From: Limnohabitans sp. 2KL-17
Lineage (GTDB): Bacteria > Pseudomonadota > Gammaproteobacteria > Burkholderiales > Burkholderiaceae_C
Direction of reading: 5' to 3'
Length of the DNA stretch: 64,000 nucleotides
NCBI RefSeq assembly: GCF_003063415.1
Contig: NZ_NESK01000001.1
Location: 1 to 64,000 of the forward strand
Of the stretch, positions 1-8,858 are shown one piece after another. The first letter of the stretch is position 1. Each line of letters starts with the position of its first letter. Position numbers and translations under genes: made by a program. The notes beneath the pieces are model-generated. The model searched no databases. It saw only the letters and a program-made list of their open reading frames with translations, and was not told where the DNA came from.

Positions 1-290
1 GGTGGGCCACATGGCGCAGGTGATGGTGCGGGGGCTGGAGAAAGTCGATCAGATGTTTGTGCTGACGATGACCGCCTATAACCTCACGCGCATGCGCACC
101 TTGGGGCAAATCCGTCAGCAGGGGGCGTGAGGGGCAGAAAAAGCCCCGAAATGGGCTTACAAGTGGGCCAAGGCGAACAAAAAACGAAGGGAATATCAGA
201 ATGCGAAAGGAAAATCAAAAAAATCAAAACCATGCGGGGCGAAATTGCGCTCGCGAATGGGGTATTTCAGCAGCCTGTTAGTGCGTGTGC
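1..290 (+). mobile_element. right end of an insertion sequence (left part outside the window)
   Basis: The first 130 bases encode the end of a DDE-type transposase. The next roughly 150 bases are A-rich non-coding DNA, ending near a stretch that reads TTTCAGCAGCCTGTTAG (around 268-284) and looks like an element terminus. From about 290 on, the translation matches a type I restriction HsdR protein, so the element border probably lies between 265 and 300. The exact terminal inverted repeat cannot be fixed because the left end is outside the window, and no target duplication can be tested. Confidence 0.55.
2..130 (+). CDS. IS transposase, C-terminal end (partial)
   Basis: This is the last 42 codons of a frame that enters from the left edge and stops with TGA at 128-130. 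The translated end contains KVDQMFVLTMTAYNLTRMR, the helix with the YNL(T/V)R signature that closes the catalytic domain of IS5/IS1182-like DDE transposases. The catalytic D, D and E residues lie outside the window, so completeness and family cannot be judged. Its position directly before a truncated hsdR suggests that this element removed the 5-prime part of that gene. Confidence 0.65.
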   Translation: MGHMAQVMVRGLEKVDQMFVLTMTAYNLTRMRTLGQIRQQGA

Positions 291-2473
291 CCAAGCGCGA
301 GGCGCAAGACGACAAGCCCGAGCGGGCCGCTTTCACACTGTTTCCGCGCTACCACCAAAGCCGAACGGTGGGCCGGGTGGCCAGCGATATTTCAGACCGC
401 TTTGCGAGTACCGGGGACATAGGCCGCAAGTACCTGATCAACCATTCAGCAGGCAGTGGCAAGACCTTGACCATCTGTTGGCTGGCGGACCGGCTGCACA
501 GTCTGTTCAAACCGGGCACGGCTGAAAAACTGGTGGACATGGTGTTTATCTTGACCGACCGCAAGTCGCTGGACACCAATATTCGGGACGACCTAGAGAA
601 TCTCACCCACCTGGCCGCCGTGGTGGGGCTGGCGCGCAAGGCAGACGATTTGCCGCATTTTATGGCGCAGCGCAAGTCCATCATCGTCACCACGCAGCAG
701 AAATTTGCCTGGGTGCTGGACGAGATCAAGAGTAACCCGGCGCTGAAAAAACTGCGCGTGGCCTTTTTGATTGATGAGGCGCATCGCTCACAAGAAGGCA
801 AGATGGGTGCGGCCATTCGGCTGCCGTTTCGCAAAGCCGATGAACCTGATGCCGATGATGCGGCGGACGACGCATCCGACGGGCAAGACGAAATTGCCAA
901 AATCATCCGTGAGCATGACCTGAATCAGATGATTGTGGCGTTTACCGCGACGCCTGCGCCGGTGACCGTTGACCTGTTTGGCGAGGCATTCGACACGTAT
1001 TCCGAGGCTGAGGCCATTGCCGAGGGCTACATCGTGGATGTGGCGGCCAGCATCATTTCATACAAGACGCTGTACAACCTGCATTGCCCGGTGGTGCCCA
1101 AGGCCGACGAAGAAAAACTCTACCCGGCCGGTGTGGTGGCCAAGGCGTTGAAGAATGTGGCGTTTCAGGACGATGGGCTGATTCAGTACAAAGCAGAGGT
1201 GATGTTGCGCATCTTTGAGGCCGACGTGATGCCGCTGATTGCCGGGCGTGCTAAGGCAATGATCGTGACCAGTTCGCGCGTGGCGGGCTTGCGTTATTTC
1301 GAGATCATTCAGGAGAAGCTCAAAGAGCGTGGTGCGGCCTACCAGGCGCTGTATGCCTTCTCGGATTTCACCCACCCCAAAACCAACGCGGCGATCAGTG
1401 AACACGCGGTGAACGGGCTGGGTGACGGCGAGTTGATCGAGGATCGGTTTGAGGGGGACGGCTATCGGCTGATGATTGTGGCGAACAAGTTTCAGACCGG
1501 GTTTGACCAACCCTTGTTGGCGGGCATGTTTCTGGACAAGCCGGTGGTGGACCGCAATGCAGTGCAAACGCTGTCACGCCTAAACCGCTGCCATGACGAA
1601 AAAGAGAAAGTGGTGGTGGTGGACTTCACCAACAATGCCAAGGCGATTTTGAAAGCCTTTAACAAGTACCGAAAAGGCACGCCGTTTGAGCCGGAAGAGC
1701 CCGCCCCGGCGCAGTGCCTCAAGCTGCATGCGGAGGTTTTGGCAGCAGGGGTGTTCACACAAAAGGATGCCGCTGACATGGGTCAGTTGCTGGGTGTTGG
1801 TACTGATGCACAGGTGCAGTTTGCGGTCAATGCGCTGCGGATTCGGTTTCAGGCCAGTTTGGCTGATATGGAAGAGCGCAAGGCGTTTGTTTACCTGCTG
1901 GCCAAGTTTGCGAAGAGCGTTCACTTCCTCACTTGCTTTTTCACGTTTTCGACGGAGATCAAGGAGTTGGCCACGTTTGCCGACTATGTTGGCCCGCAGC
2001 TCATCAAAACGGGCAGCGTGTCGGAGTTGATGCAGTTGATTCGGCAGACCGAGGTCATCAAGGCCGCCGTGGACTATGTGGGGGTGACCACCAGCGGTGG
2101 GCCGGTGAAGCTCAAGCCAGGGGGCGGTAAAAAAGGGGAGGGGCCACCACCCACCAAGGTTTCGGTTCAAAAAATGATTGCCGACATTCAGGCCAAATTT
2201 CCCATCACCGATGCGGAGGCGCTTTTCATCAAGCAGGTGACCGAAGAGAAAGCGGCTGATCTGTCGATCCGCGACACGGTGACCTCGAACCGGGCTGACG
2301 ACATATATCTCAATGGCGTGTATCGCGGTCAGGTGAATGGCGTAATTCAAACAGCCTACAACGATATAGGCCGCTACGAAGAATTGGCTGACATCAAATA
2401 CACGGATGCGGGTGGTATTTTTGACATCATGGCGGTGACGGTGATTAAGCACCACTTGTCTTACCTGGCCTGA
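245..2473 (+). pseudogene. hsdR: type I restriction enzyme R subunit, N-terminally truncated by an IS
   Basis: HsdR is the ATP-dependent DNA-translocating and cleaving subunit of type I restriction-modification enzymes. The frame keeps the RecA-like motor: FPRYHQSR at about residues 33-40, a Walker A NHSAGSGKT at 66-74, a Walker B/DEAH-like LIDEAHRS near 175, and motif III FTATPAP near 235. The C-terminal helical region follows. Intact HsdR proteins are about 1000 residues or more; here the roughly 300-residue N-terminal PD-(D/E)xK nuclease domain is absent. The homology begins only after about 15 codons that appear to be IS terminus sequence. The frame is open back to 131, and possible starts are TTG 245 or ATG 257. 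radC begins 4 bases after the stop. Cleavage activity is expected to be lost; hsdM and hsdS are not in the window. Confidence 0.85.
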
Positions 2474-2477
2474 AGCC

Positions 2478-3140
2478 ATGAGCAAGACCATCGCGCAAAT
2501 TCCTGAAGCCGACCGACCGCGCGAGAAACTGCTGCGCAAGGGCGCATCTGCCTTGAGTGACCAAGAACTGTTGGCGGTGCTCTTGGGCAAGGGCACCGCC
2601 AGCATGGACGTGATGACTCTGGCCGCTAAGTTGGCACGGCTCATTGACGAGAAGGGTTTGCAAGTCAAGGCGGACGACCTGACGCAGTTTGACGGTGTGG
2701 GCGATGCCAAAGCCACCTTGATTCTGGCGGCCATCGAATTCGCCCGTCGCCGTATTAAGCCCGAGGGTTCAAAGATTGAAACACCGGCAAATTTGTTGCC
2801 GCATTTGCGGCACTACGCCGACCGAAAGCAAGAGCATTTCTTGTGCGCCAGCATCAATGGGGCCAATGAAATTTTGAATATTCGCGTGGTGTCAATTGGC
2901 CTGATTGACCGCAGCCCTGTGCATCCGCGTGAAGTGTTTGCCGATGCACTGGCGGACCGCGCTGCTGCGATCATCGTCGCTCACAACCACCCCAGTGGCG
3001 GTGTGGAGCCATCGCACAGCGACATCAGCATCACCGCGCAGCTCAAGGCAGCGGGTGGGATTTTGGGTATCGAGTTGCTGGACCACATCATTTTCAACCG
3101 CACAGAATATTTCAGTTTTTTGGAAGCTGGGCGGTTGTGA
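2478..3140 (+). CDS. radC: RadC/JAB-domain protein
   Basis: A 220-residue RadC family (UPF0758) protein. The N-terminal part has PREKLLRKGASALSDQELLA and a helix-hairpin-helix-like FDGVGDAKA segment near residues 72-80. The C-terminal MPN/JAB domain carries the metal-binding signature HNHPSGGVEPSHSD at about 171-184, so the His-x-His and Asp ligands are all present. The historical name links it to DNA repair, but the biochemical role of the family is unsettled, and RadC-like genes are frequent in mobile and defence loci. It begins 4 bases after hsdR and is followed 9 bases later by the next gene, so the three probably form one transcript. Confidence 0.88.
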   Translation: MSKTIAQIPEADRPREKLLRKGASALSDQELLAVLLGKGTASMDVMTLAAKLARLIDEKGLQVKADDLTQFDGVGDAKATLILAAIEFARRRIKPEGSKIETPANLLPHLRHYADRKQEHFLCASINGANEILNIRVVSIGLIDRSPVHPREVFADALADRAAAIIVAHNHPSGGVEPSHSDISITAQLKAAGGILGIELLDHIIFNRTEYFSFLEAGRL

Positions 3141-3149
3141 GCGGCCCAG

Positions 3150-4466
3150 GTGATGAGCGTCGGTTTCTACAAAGGGTTCTCTGTGAATATTGATGCACTT
3201 TTTTGCTCGTTGTCGCCGTTGCGCATTGCCGAGTTGATTCGCTCTGCCCAACGTGCGGTTTGCTATGCCGCGCCGGGCATCCAATTGGATTTGGCGCAGG
3301 CCATGGTGGAAACGGTGGGGCGGTTAGGCAAAGAAATGCTGACCGTGAGTCTGGATTTTGACGACCGCGTCATGCGCATGGGTTACGGCGATATTGGCGC
3401 GGTGACCTTGCTGCTTGGCGCTGGCATTTCAGTAAATAGTTCACCGGGTCTTCGCACCGCCTTGGTGGTGGTGGACAACGAGGGTTATGTCTTTACCCCC
3501 ACCGCGCTGTACTTGGAGGCAGAGCCCTCCGATGGCGCTGCATCCAACGCAATGCGCATGTCGGGCGAACAGGTAGCGCAGGCGCTGGCCAGGCTTTCAC
3601 CGGCAGCCAAAGCGATTGCCGTGGCCCAAGCCAAAACCCCTGAAGCCAAACAGCAGATCGAAGCCTTGACGGTCGATGTGTTGTCTGCGCCCATCACGGT
3701 ATCGAGGCTGGCCGAGGTGAAAACCAGTTTGGAAGAGGTGCCGCCCGTGCGCTTTGATCTGGCGCGGCAGGTGCGGGTGTTCGAGCCCTATCTGCAGTAT
3801 GTGGAACTGAGCCTGTCCGGCGCGGCCATCCAGCGCCACCGCATGGCGATTCCGACCAGCATTCAGAAACTTGGTGGCAGCAAAGACCTGGAAATCCGTT
3901 TGCGCACCACCTTTGAATTGATCGAGAAGGGCAGCAAGTTGTCGTCCAAACCGCTGGAAGACGCACTTAACGAGATTCGCAAGAATTTCACGCCCTCATT
4001 GGGTAAGGATCACGGGCGGGTGGTGTTGAAGGCAGCCAAGCCGTATTTGCTTGCCAGGCTGACAGAATTTCGTACGAAGCTGGAGGCGCATCAAAAGGCG
4101 GTGGAGGCAGACTTGCAAAAGCACCTTGATACTTCGCGGGAGCAGATCGTCGCCTACTACCAGGCTCGTGTCATAGAGGCAAAGCCCGATGCGCTGCTTG
4201 GCCAGTCACTCAACGGTGAGATTTCTGAGGTGGCCGCCAAGAAGTGGCTTAACGGTGAGTTGGACAAAGTTTTCCCCAGTGCCGAAACTTTAATTCAGGA
4301 AATGAAATTGGACGAGCGCTACAAAGACGTTACCTTTGAGACGTTGAATCGCAATGACTTTCTGGAGTCAGTCAAAGATGCATTCCCCAATGTGGATTGG
4401 GAGAAGGCCTATAGCGAATTCAGAGCTGCTGGGCAGAGTCAGTTGCAGGATCCAATAGCCAAGTAG
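3150..4466 (+). CDS. unknown protein with degenerate PLD-like N-terminus and long helical C-terminus
   Basis: I do not recognise a named family for this 438-residue protein. Residues about 25-125 follow the outline of one phospholipase-D-like half-domain: a helix, then VCYAAPG, a buried TVSLDFD strand, an LLLGAGISV strand, and GLRTALVVVD-(7)-TPTAL. The last element sits where active PLD enzymes have H-x-K-x4-D; here the His and Lys are replaced by R and A, so catalysis is unlikely. From about 190 to the end it is predominantly helical and charged, with a coiled-coil-like stretch near 300-345. No signal peptide or membrane segment is seen. A GTG at 3183, preceded by AAAGGG six bases upstream, may be the true start. 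It is cotranscribed with radC and truncated hsdR, which suggests a role in or around DNA restriction; that is inference. Confidence 0.75.
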   Translation: MMSVGFYKGFSVNIDALFCSLSPLRIAELIRSAQRAVCYAAPGIQLDLAQAMVETVGRLGKEMLTVSLDFDDRVMRMGYGDIGAVTLLLGAGISVNSSPGLRTALVVVDNEGYVFTPTALYLEAEPSDGAASNAMRMSGEQVAQALARLSPAAKAIAVAQAKTPEAKQQIEALTVDVLSAPITVSRLAEVKTSLEEVPPVRFDLARQVRVFEPYLQYVELSLSGAAIQRHRMAIPTSIQKLGGSKDLEIRLRTTFELIEKGSKLSSKPLEDALNEIRKNFTPSLGKDHGRVVLKAAKPYLLARLTEFRTKLEAHQKAVEADLQKHLDTSREQIVAYYQARVIEAKPDALLGQSLNGEISEVAAKKWLNGELDKVFPSAETLIQEMKLDERYKDVTFETLNRNDFLESVKDAFPNVDWEKAYSEFRAAGQSQLQDPIAK

Positions 4467-4566
4467 TTGCCTTATCTATTAGGCTGTATGAGCGTGTTGT
4501 CGGCACCAGCATGTGTCACTCACCCGGGGTCAGTATTTGCCTGTATCCGGTGGAGGCCTTTTTTTG

Positions 4567-4594
4567 TTGGACAATCCTCTAGCCACCTGATAAA
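4567..4594 (+). promoter_or_regulatory. candidate sigma-70 promoter before soxR
   Basis: TTGGAC at 4567-4572 and GATAAA at 4589-4594 are separated by 16 bases and lie 17 bases before the soxR start codon. The -35 is a good match and the -10 only fair. The close distance to the ATG would give a very short leader. Confidence 0.35.
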
Positions 4595-4610
4595 CAATGG
4601 AACCCCCGCC

Positions 4611-4940
4611 ATGGTCCAAAAATCACCCGTTCAAGACAACGCTTTGACAGAATCCGAGGAAGTCTTTGAAAAGGCTGCTGAGATTTTTCGCGTCATGTCC
4701 GCGCCCATGCGCCTTCGCATCATCAGTGCCTTGTGCAATGGCGAAAAAAACGTGGGTGAGTTACTGGCCGAGATCAACACCACGCAACCCAACATGTCCC
4801 AGCATCTGAACACGCTTTATCAAGCGGGTGTGCTGGGCAAGCGCCGAGACGGCGTTCAGATCTTTTACCGCATCGTCAATGAGCGCGTTGTGACGCTTTG
4901 TCGTGCGGTGTGCGTGCAGATTGCGAGCGATGAGGCGTGA
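4611..4940 (+). CDS. soxR: ArsR/SmtB-family transcriptional regulator (SoxR type)
   Basis: A 109-residue winged-helix regulator. Recognisable parts are the first helix EVFEKAAEIFRVMSAPMRLRI, the GEKNVGELLAE helix, the recognition helix TTQPNMSQHLNTLYQAG and the wing GVLGKRRDGVQIFYRI. This arrangement is typical of ArsR-type SoxR proteins that repress sulfur-oxidation genes until a reduced sulfur compound modifies their cysteines. Cysteines are present at about residues 40, 95 and 99, but the sensing pair cannot be assigned from sequence alone. ATG 4611 is chosen because homologous sequence starts near it; the frame also extends upstream without a ribosome site. It heads the sulfur island, and a broken paralogue lies at 10100. 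Confidence 0.85.
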   Translation: MVQKSPVQDNALTESEEVFEKAAEIFRVMSAPMRLRIISALCNGEKNVGELLAEINTTQPNMSQHLNTLYQAGVLGKRRDGVQIFYRIVNERVVTLCRAVCVQIASDEA

Positions 4941-5025
4941 AAGATTTGCATCAGTTTCGAGCCGGGTTTTCACGGGCATCGCATTGACTTGGGTCAGGCT
5001 AATATCCATTTATAAGGAGTCACGA

Positions 5026-5436
5026 ATGAAAAAAAGTCTTTTTTTACTGACCGGTTTGCTTGCCTCTGCCCTTTCATGGGCTGAGATCAAGGTGGTTTAC
5101 CACTTGAGCGAGGGCATTCCCCAGGCCTCTCGTGCGATAGGTAATATTCGCAACCATTTGTCAGCTGACCCTAGCGCCAAGATTGTGGTGGTCACTCACG
5201 GTTTGGGGATCGACTTTTTGCTGGAAGGTGCCACCAATCAAATGGACCAGCCTTTTTCGGGCAGCGTCAGCGATCTGGTCAGCAAAGGCGTGGAGTTTCG
5301 TGTGTGCAACAACACATTGGTGGCGCGTAAGATTTCAAAGGACAAACTGCTGATGGAAACCAAAGTGGTTCCTTCCGGCGTGGCCGAAGTGGCCAAGCTG
5401 CAAGCCAATGAAAAATTTGTGTATCTGCGCCCCTGA
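5026..5436 (+). CDS. periplasmic DsrE/DsrF-like protein
   Basis: A 136-residue protein with a Sec signal (residues about 1-19, ending SALSWA). The mature part has the DsrE/F fold pattern: VVYHLSEG, helical RAIGNIRNHL, KIVVVTHG, a loop, GVEFRVCNNTL and EVAKLQANEKFVYLRP. The single cysteine (about 94) sits in the position used by DsrE/TusD-type sulfur carriers to hold a persulfide. DsrE proteins are normally cytoplasmic; exported versions next to sulfide dehydrogenases are known in Sox clusters, where they may carry or buffer sulfane sulfur. AAGGAG lies 7 bases before ATG 5026. It precedes fccA by 50 bases and probably shares its transcript. Confidence 0.82.
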   Translation: MKKSLFLLTGLLASALSWAEIKVVYHLSEGIPQASRAIGNIRNHLSADPSAKIVVVTHGLGIDFLLEGATNQMDQPFSGSVSDLVSKGVEFRVCNNTLVARKISKDKLLMETKVVPSGVAEVAKLQANEKFVYLRP

Positions 5437-5486
5437 TCGTAGTTGGTTGCTGAAAAGTCAAGTCTGTTTTTTTTCGAGGAAATCCC

Positions 5487-5795
5487 ATGAAGATTCAACA
5501 AGTTTTGTCAGCGGCCGCTCTGGTCGCTGTGTCTGGCCTGGTGCAAGCCCAGGTTGATCCTTTGCATGTGCGCAGCTGGGCTGCATCGTGTGCAGCCTGC
5601 CATGGCACCGATGGCCGTGCCCAGCCGGGCATGATTTCTTTGGCAGGTGTGCCAAAAGAAGTAACGATTCAAAAAATGCTTGATTACAAAGCCGGTCGCG
5701 TACCCGCAGCAACCATCATGCATCAACTGTCCAAGGGCTATTCCGACGAGCAGATCGTCGCCATTGCAGGCTATTTTGCCGCTCAAAAGAAATAA
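5487..5795 (+). CDS. fccA: c-type cytochrome subunit of sulfide dehydrogenase
   Basis: A 102-residue exported class I cytochrome c. A signal peptide ends near residue 21. The heme-binding CAACH is at 35-39, and a likely axial methionine lies in AATIMHQL near 78. The closing SDEQIVAIAGYFAAQK helix is typical of c553-like cytochromes. It sits 12 bases ahead of the FccB flavoprotein, so it is most likely the electron acceptor of that enzyme, passing electrons from sulfide to the respiratory chain. The gene is monoheme, shorter than the diheme subunit of Allochromatium. GAGGAAATCCC precedes the start codon. Confidence 0.85.
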   Translation: MKIQQVLSAAALVAVSGLVQAQVDPLHVRSWAASCAACHGTDGRAQPGMISLAGVPKEVTIQKMLDYKAGRVPAATIMHQLSKGYSDEQIVAIAGYFAAQKK

Positions 5796-5807
5796 GGAAA
5801 AACTGCC

Positions 5808-7082
5808 ATGCAACGTCGTCAATTTTTGCAGAGCGGCTCCGCTTTGGGTGCTATGGGCCTTGTATCGGGTTGTGCCACCGTGGGTGGTGGCAGCGGCCCG
5901 AAAGTGGTGGTGATCGGCGGGGGCTACTCCGGTGCCACTGCGGCCAAATACCTTCGGATGTGGTCTGAGCAAAAGATCCAGGTCACCTTGGTCGAGCCAA
6001 ACGATGCCTTCATTTCCTGCCCGATGTCCAACCTGGTGATTGGTGGCAGCAAAACCATCACTGAGATCACCACGCCGTATGACAACTTGACCAAACGCCA
6101 TGGCGTCAAGGTCGTCAAGGACCGCGTCAACAGCATCGATGCTGACAAGCGCATCGTCAAGCTGGCGGGTGGCACCGAGCTGGCGTATGACCGCTTGATC
6201 GTTTCCCCTGGTGTCGACTTCATGTGGGAAACCCTGCCAGGCATGAACAAGGCGGGAGCCAAAGAAACGATCATGCACGCCTGGAAAGCGGGTGAGCAAA
6301 CTGTCACGCTGCGCAAGCAACTCGAAGCCATGCCCGATGGCGGTGTGTTTGCCATGTCTATTCCCTTAGCACCTTACCGCTGCCCGCCTGGCCCTTATGA
6401 GCGTGCTTGTCAGGCAGCTGAGTATTTCAGCAAAGCCAAACCCAAGAGCAAGGTGCTGATTTTGGATGCCAACGACGACGTGACCTCCAAGGGCCCGTTG
6501 TTCAAAAAAGCATGGGCAGAGCGTTACAAAGGCATCGTCGAGTACCGTGGCAAGCACCGTGTGACCGATGTCGATGCATCCTCGAACACCTTGAAATTCG
6601 AGTTCAATGATGACCTCAAGGCCAATGTGCTTAACGTCATTCCCAGCATGCGTGCAGGAGACATCGCAGTCAATGCCGGATTGGCCACGGCCAACAACCG
6701 TTGGTGCGAGGTGGACTTCCTTACCTTTGAGTCTAAAGCGGCCAAAAACGTGCACGTGTTGGGCGACTCGATCCAGATCGCCCCAGGCATGCCCAAGTCG
6801 GGACACATGGCCAACCAGCACGGTAAAACCTGCGCTGCTGCAGTGATCGCCTTGCTGATGGGCAAAGAGGTCAACCCTATGCCCATCTACAACAACACTT
6901 GCTACAGCTATGTCAGCAGCAAAGATGTTGTGCATGTGGCCAGTGTCCACAAGTACGATGCCGAGAAGAAGACCATGTTGGCCGTTCCTGGTTCGGGTGG
7001 CGTGTCCAGTGCTGCCAATGAGCTGGAGGGCGTTTACGCTTGGTCTTGGGCTCAAAACATCTGGGCAGACACCTTGGCTTGA
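5808..7082 (+). CDS. fccB: flavocytochrome c sulfide dehydrogenase, flavoprotein subunit
   Basis: A 424-residue FAD protein that oxidises sulfide in the periplasm. It starts with a Tat signal (RRQFLQSG at 3-10), immediately followed by LVSGC with Cys at 22, which would also fit a lipoprotein signal. The FAD-binding VVVIGGGYSGATAA is at about 33-46. The redox-active cysteines appear in AFISCPMSN (about 71) and in APYRCPPGPYE (about 190), matching the catalytic disulfide of FccB/SoxF. A second FAD contact, HVLGDSI, lies near 320. It follows fccA by 12 bases and ends before a strong terminator. Confidence 0.93.
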   Translation: MQRRQFLQSGSALGAMGLVSGCATVGGGSGPKVVVIGGGYSGATAAKYLRMWSEQKIQVTLVEPNDAFISCPMSNLVIGGSKTITEITTPYDNLTKRHGVKVVKDRVNSIDADKRIVKLAGGTELAYDRLIVSPGVDFMWETLPGMNKAGAKETIMHAWKAGEQTVTLRKQLEAMPDGGVFAMSIPLAPYRCPPGPYERACQAAEYFSKAKPKSKVLILDANDDVTSKGPLFKKAWAERYKGIVEYRGKHRVTDVDASSNTLKFEFNDDLKANVLNVIPSMRAGDIAVNAGLATANNRWCEVDFLTFESKAAKNVHVLGDSIQIAPGMPKSGHMANQHGKTCAAAVIALLMGKEVNPMPIYNNTCYSYVSSKDVVHVASVHKYDAEKKTMLAVPGSGGVSSAANELEGVYAWSWAQNIWADTLA

Positions 7083-7118
7083 TGCATCGGGCGCGTGGCC
7101 TGTGCCAGGTTGTCAATG

Positions 7119-7154
7119 AACGCCGCAGTCCCCAAGACTGGCGGCGTTTTTTTT
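7119..7154 (+). terminator. intrinsic terminator after fccB
   Basis: AACGCCGCAGTC pairs with GACTGGCGGCGTT (one bulged base) across a five-base loop and is followed by eight T residues. It closes the dsrE-like/fccAB transcript. It also lies just after the end of the convergent yeeE-like gene. Confidence 0.88.
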
Positions 7155-7193
7155 ACACCCAGTGGTTGTTTTAATTTGGATGTTTGAAAAAAA

Positions 7194-8258
7194 TCAGATC
7201 GGCCAGCCCATGCTGCGGTTGATGCGCCAGGCCATGCCTGCACCCAACCAAATGGCGATCAGAGTCAGCCAAGCCGTGAGTGAGAAGACTGAGCCGCCAG
7301 TCATGCCCGCACCCACGGTGCATCCTCCGGCCAGCACGGCACCAAAGCCCATTAAAACCGCGCCAATCAGGTAATGGCCCAGCTTGTTTTCTGTTTTAAA
7401 GCCTTCCAGTTTGAAATCTCCCCCGACCAGCGCCCCCAGCAAAGAGCCCAGAAATGTCGCTGGCAGCAAACCCGCATCGAAACCGAGGCTGGGTGAGGTG
7501 GCAGTGGACAGCACCCGCATCAACATTTCGGCCGATGCGCTGCTGAAACTCAGGCTTTGGATCTGCACCGCTTCAAATGACTGCGAGGCAATCGCCTGCG
7601 TCAGGCCCCAGCCCAGCGCGATGCTCAAACCGGTAACGATGGCACCCACTGCCAAGCCCCAGCGGTGTTGGTGGGTTTTGAAGAAAAAGTAAAAGCCTGT
7701 GGTCAGGGCCAACAGCGCCAGCACCAGACCCCCTGAGGGGCCAAGACCCGCAAGGTGCAGCAAGTCACGTGAAGGCCCGCCGTCAATGGGCCACCAAGCG
7801 GCCAAGGTCTGACGGGCAGGTGCGAGCCAACCCGCAATGCTGGCTTGAACCGTGACGGCAAACACCAGACCCGCCAAAAGGGCGCGCAAATTGCCATTGG
7901 CCGACAAAATCAACAAACGGCTGGCGCAACCGCGCGTCAAAATCATGCCTGCTCCGAACAACAGGCCCCCCAGAACCGCCCCCGAAATGCTGCCGGGCTG
8001 GGCAATGTAGCGGGCTTCTGCGGGCTTGAGCCAGCCCGCCATCACCAGCGCCTGCACACCCACCATGGCTGCACCAAAAGCCAGCCACCACACACTGAAG
8101 CGGTCGCCGGCCTGGCCTTCACAACACTCGATCACTGCCGCACGGGCGCAAAATCGGCTGCGCTGGGCCGCCAAGCCGAAGATGAAGCCGGCCAAAGCAC
8201 CCGCCATGGCCAGTACATTCGAGTCGCCCCAGCTTTCGAGCAAGCTTGCGATATTCAT
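7194..8258 (-). CDS. YeeE/YedE-family sulfur-compound transporter
   Basis: A 354-residue integral membrane protein with about nine or ten hydrophobic segments. It has the family's conserved cysteine motifs: QRSRFCARA near the N-terminus, GMILTRGCASR near 115 and LAGGCTVGAGMTGGS near 320. In the thiosulfate importer TsuA these cysteines line the pore and relay the substrate. In a Sox island such a protein may move thiosulfate or sulfane sulfur across the inner membrane. ATG 8258 is preferred because GGAG lies seven bases before it; an in-frame TTG at 8270 overlaps that ribosome site. It is divergent from the thioredoxin-like gene that starts about 49 bases away. Confidence 0.87.
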   Translation of the reverse strand: MNIASLLESWGDSNVLAMAGALAGFIFGLAAQRSRFCARAAVIECCEGQAGDRFSVWWLAFGAAMVGVQALVMAGWLKPAEARYIAQPGSISGAVLGGLLFGAGMILTRGCASRLLILSANGNLRALLAGLVFAVTVQASIAGWLAPARQTLAAWWPIDGGPSRDLLHLAGLGPSGGLVLALLALTTGFYFFFKTHQHRWGLAVGAIVTGLSIALGWGLTQAIASQSFEAVQIQSLSFSSASAEMLMRVLSTATSPSLGFDAGLLPATFLGSLLGALVGGDFKLEGFKTENKLGHYLIGAVLMGFGAVLAGGCTVGAGMTGGSVFSLTAWLTLIAIWLGAGMAWRINRSMGWPI

Positions 8259-8306
8259 GGATTTCTCCAATAATTCATTGGTTTCTTATATTCAAACAGG
8301 GCAGTT

Positions 8307-8858
8307 GTGAAGGACGTCATCCACCACGCAAAACCCGCTATTGTCCACATTCTGCAACCCATGGCTTCTCACATAACCCTCTTACACACATCAGTTTGGC
8401 ACCGCCGCGACTGGCTTTTACGGGTGGGGGTATCACTTTGCACCACCCCGGTACTGGCGCAATCTGGGGGCGCGGCCACTTTGCCGGTCGCTCAATCACT
8501 GCCTGATGAACTGGCCCGTGCCCTTCAAAAAAAGCAGCCCCTGATCGTGATGGTCAGCCTTGATGGGTGCGTGTTTTGCCTACAGGCACGTCAAAGCCAC
8601 CTTTCACCCATGTACAAGGCAGGTGTTGCCATCGTGCAGGTGGACATGCGCAACAACCAGCCCGTGCTCGATTTTGCGGGCAAGCTCACCACCCACGACC
8701 AGCTGACCCGCCAATGGAAAGTTTCCATCACGCCCACATTGCTGTTTTTCGGCCCCGGCGGGAAAGAAGTGGCCGAGAGGATGGAAGGGGCCTATCTGCC
8801 TGACTTTTATGGCCCCTACCTGGAAGATCGCTTGGTCCAGGGGCGCAAGGCCCTTTGA
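8307..8858 (+). CDS. thioredoxin-fold periplasmic protein (SoxW-like)
   Basis: A 183-residue protein with a hydrophobic export segment near residues 32-51 (RRDWLLRVGVSL, then PVLAQ) and a thioredoxin-like domain after it. The redox motif is CVFC at 88-91, followed by a central IVQVDMR strand and the cis-proline segment ITPTLLFF near 137-144. SoxW and SoxS thioredoxins keep Sox proteins such as SoxY reduced, and the location agrees with that role. The usual membrane partner SoxV/CcdA is not in the window. The start is uncertain: GTG 8307 gives a long N-region, while ATG 8361 has no clear ribosome site. Confidence 0.78.
   Translation: MKDVIHHAKPAIVHILQPMASHITLLHTSVWHRRDWLLRVGVSLCTTPVLAQSGGAATLPVAQSLPDELARALQKKQPLIVMVSLDGCVFCLQARQSHLSPMYKAGVAIVQVDMRNNQPVLDFAGKLTTHDQLTRQWKVSITPTLLFFGPGGKEVAERMEGAYLPDFYGPYLEDRLVQGRKAL

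Noticed and set aside
2478..4466. DISARM-type defence system, because of a PLD-like gene near DNA-methylation-type genes
   Set aside because: No DrmA helicase, DrmB/DUF1998 or DrmMI methylase is visible, and the PLD catalytic residues are absent.
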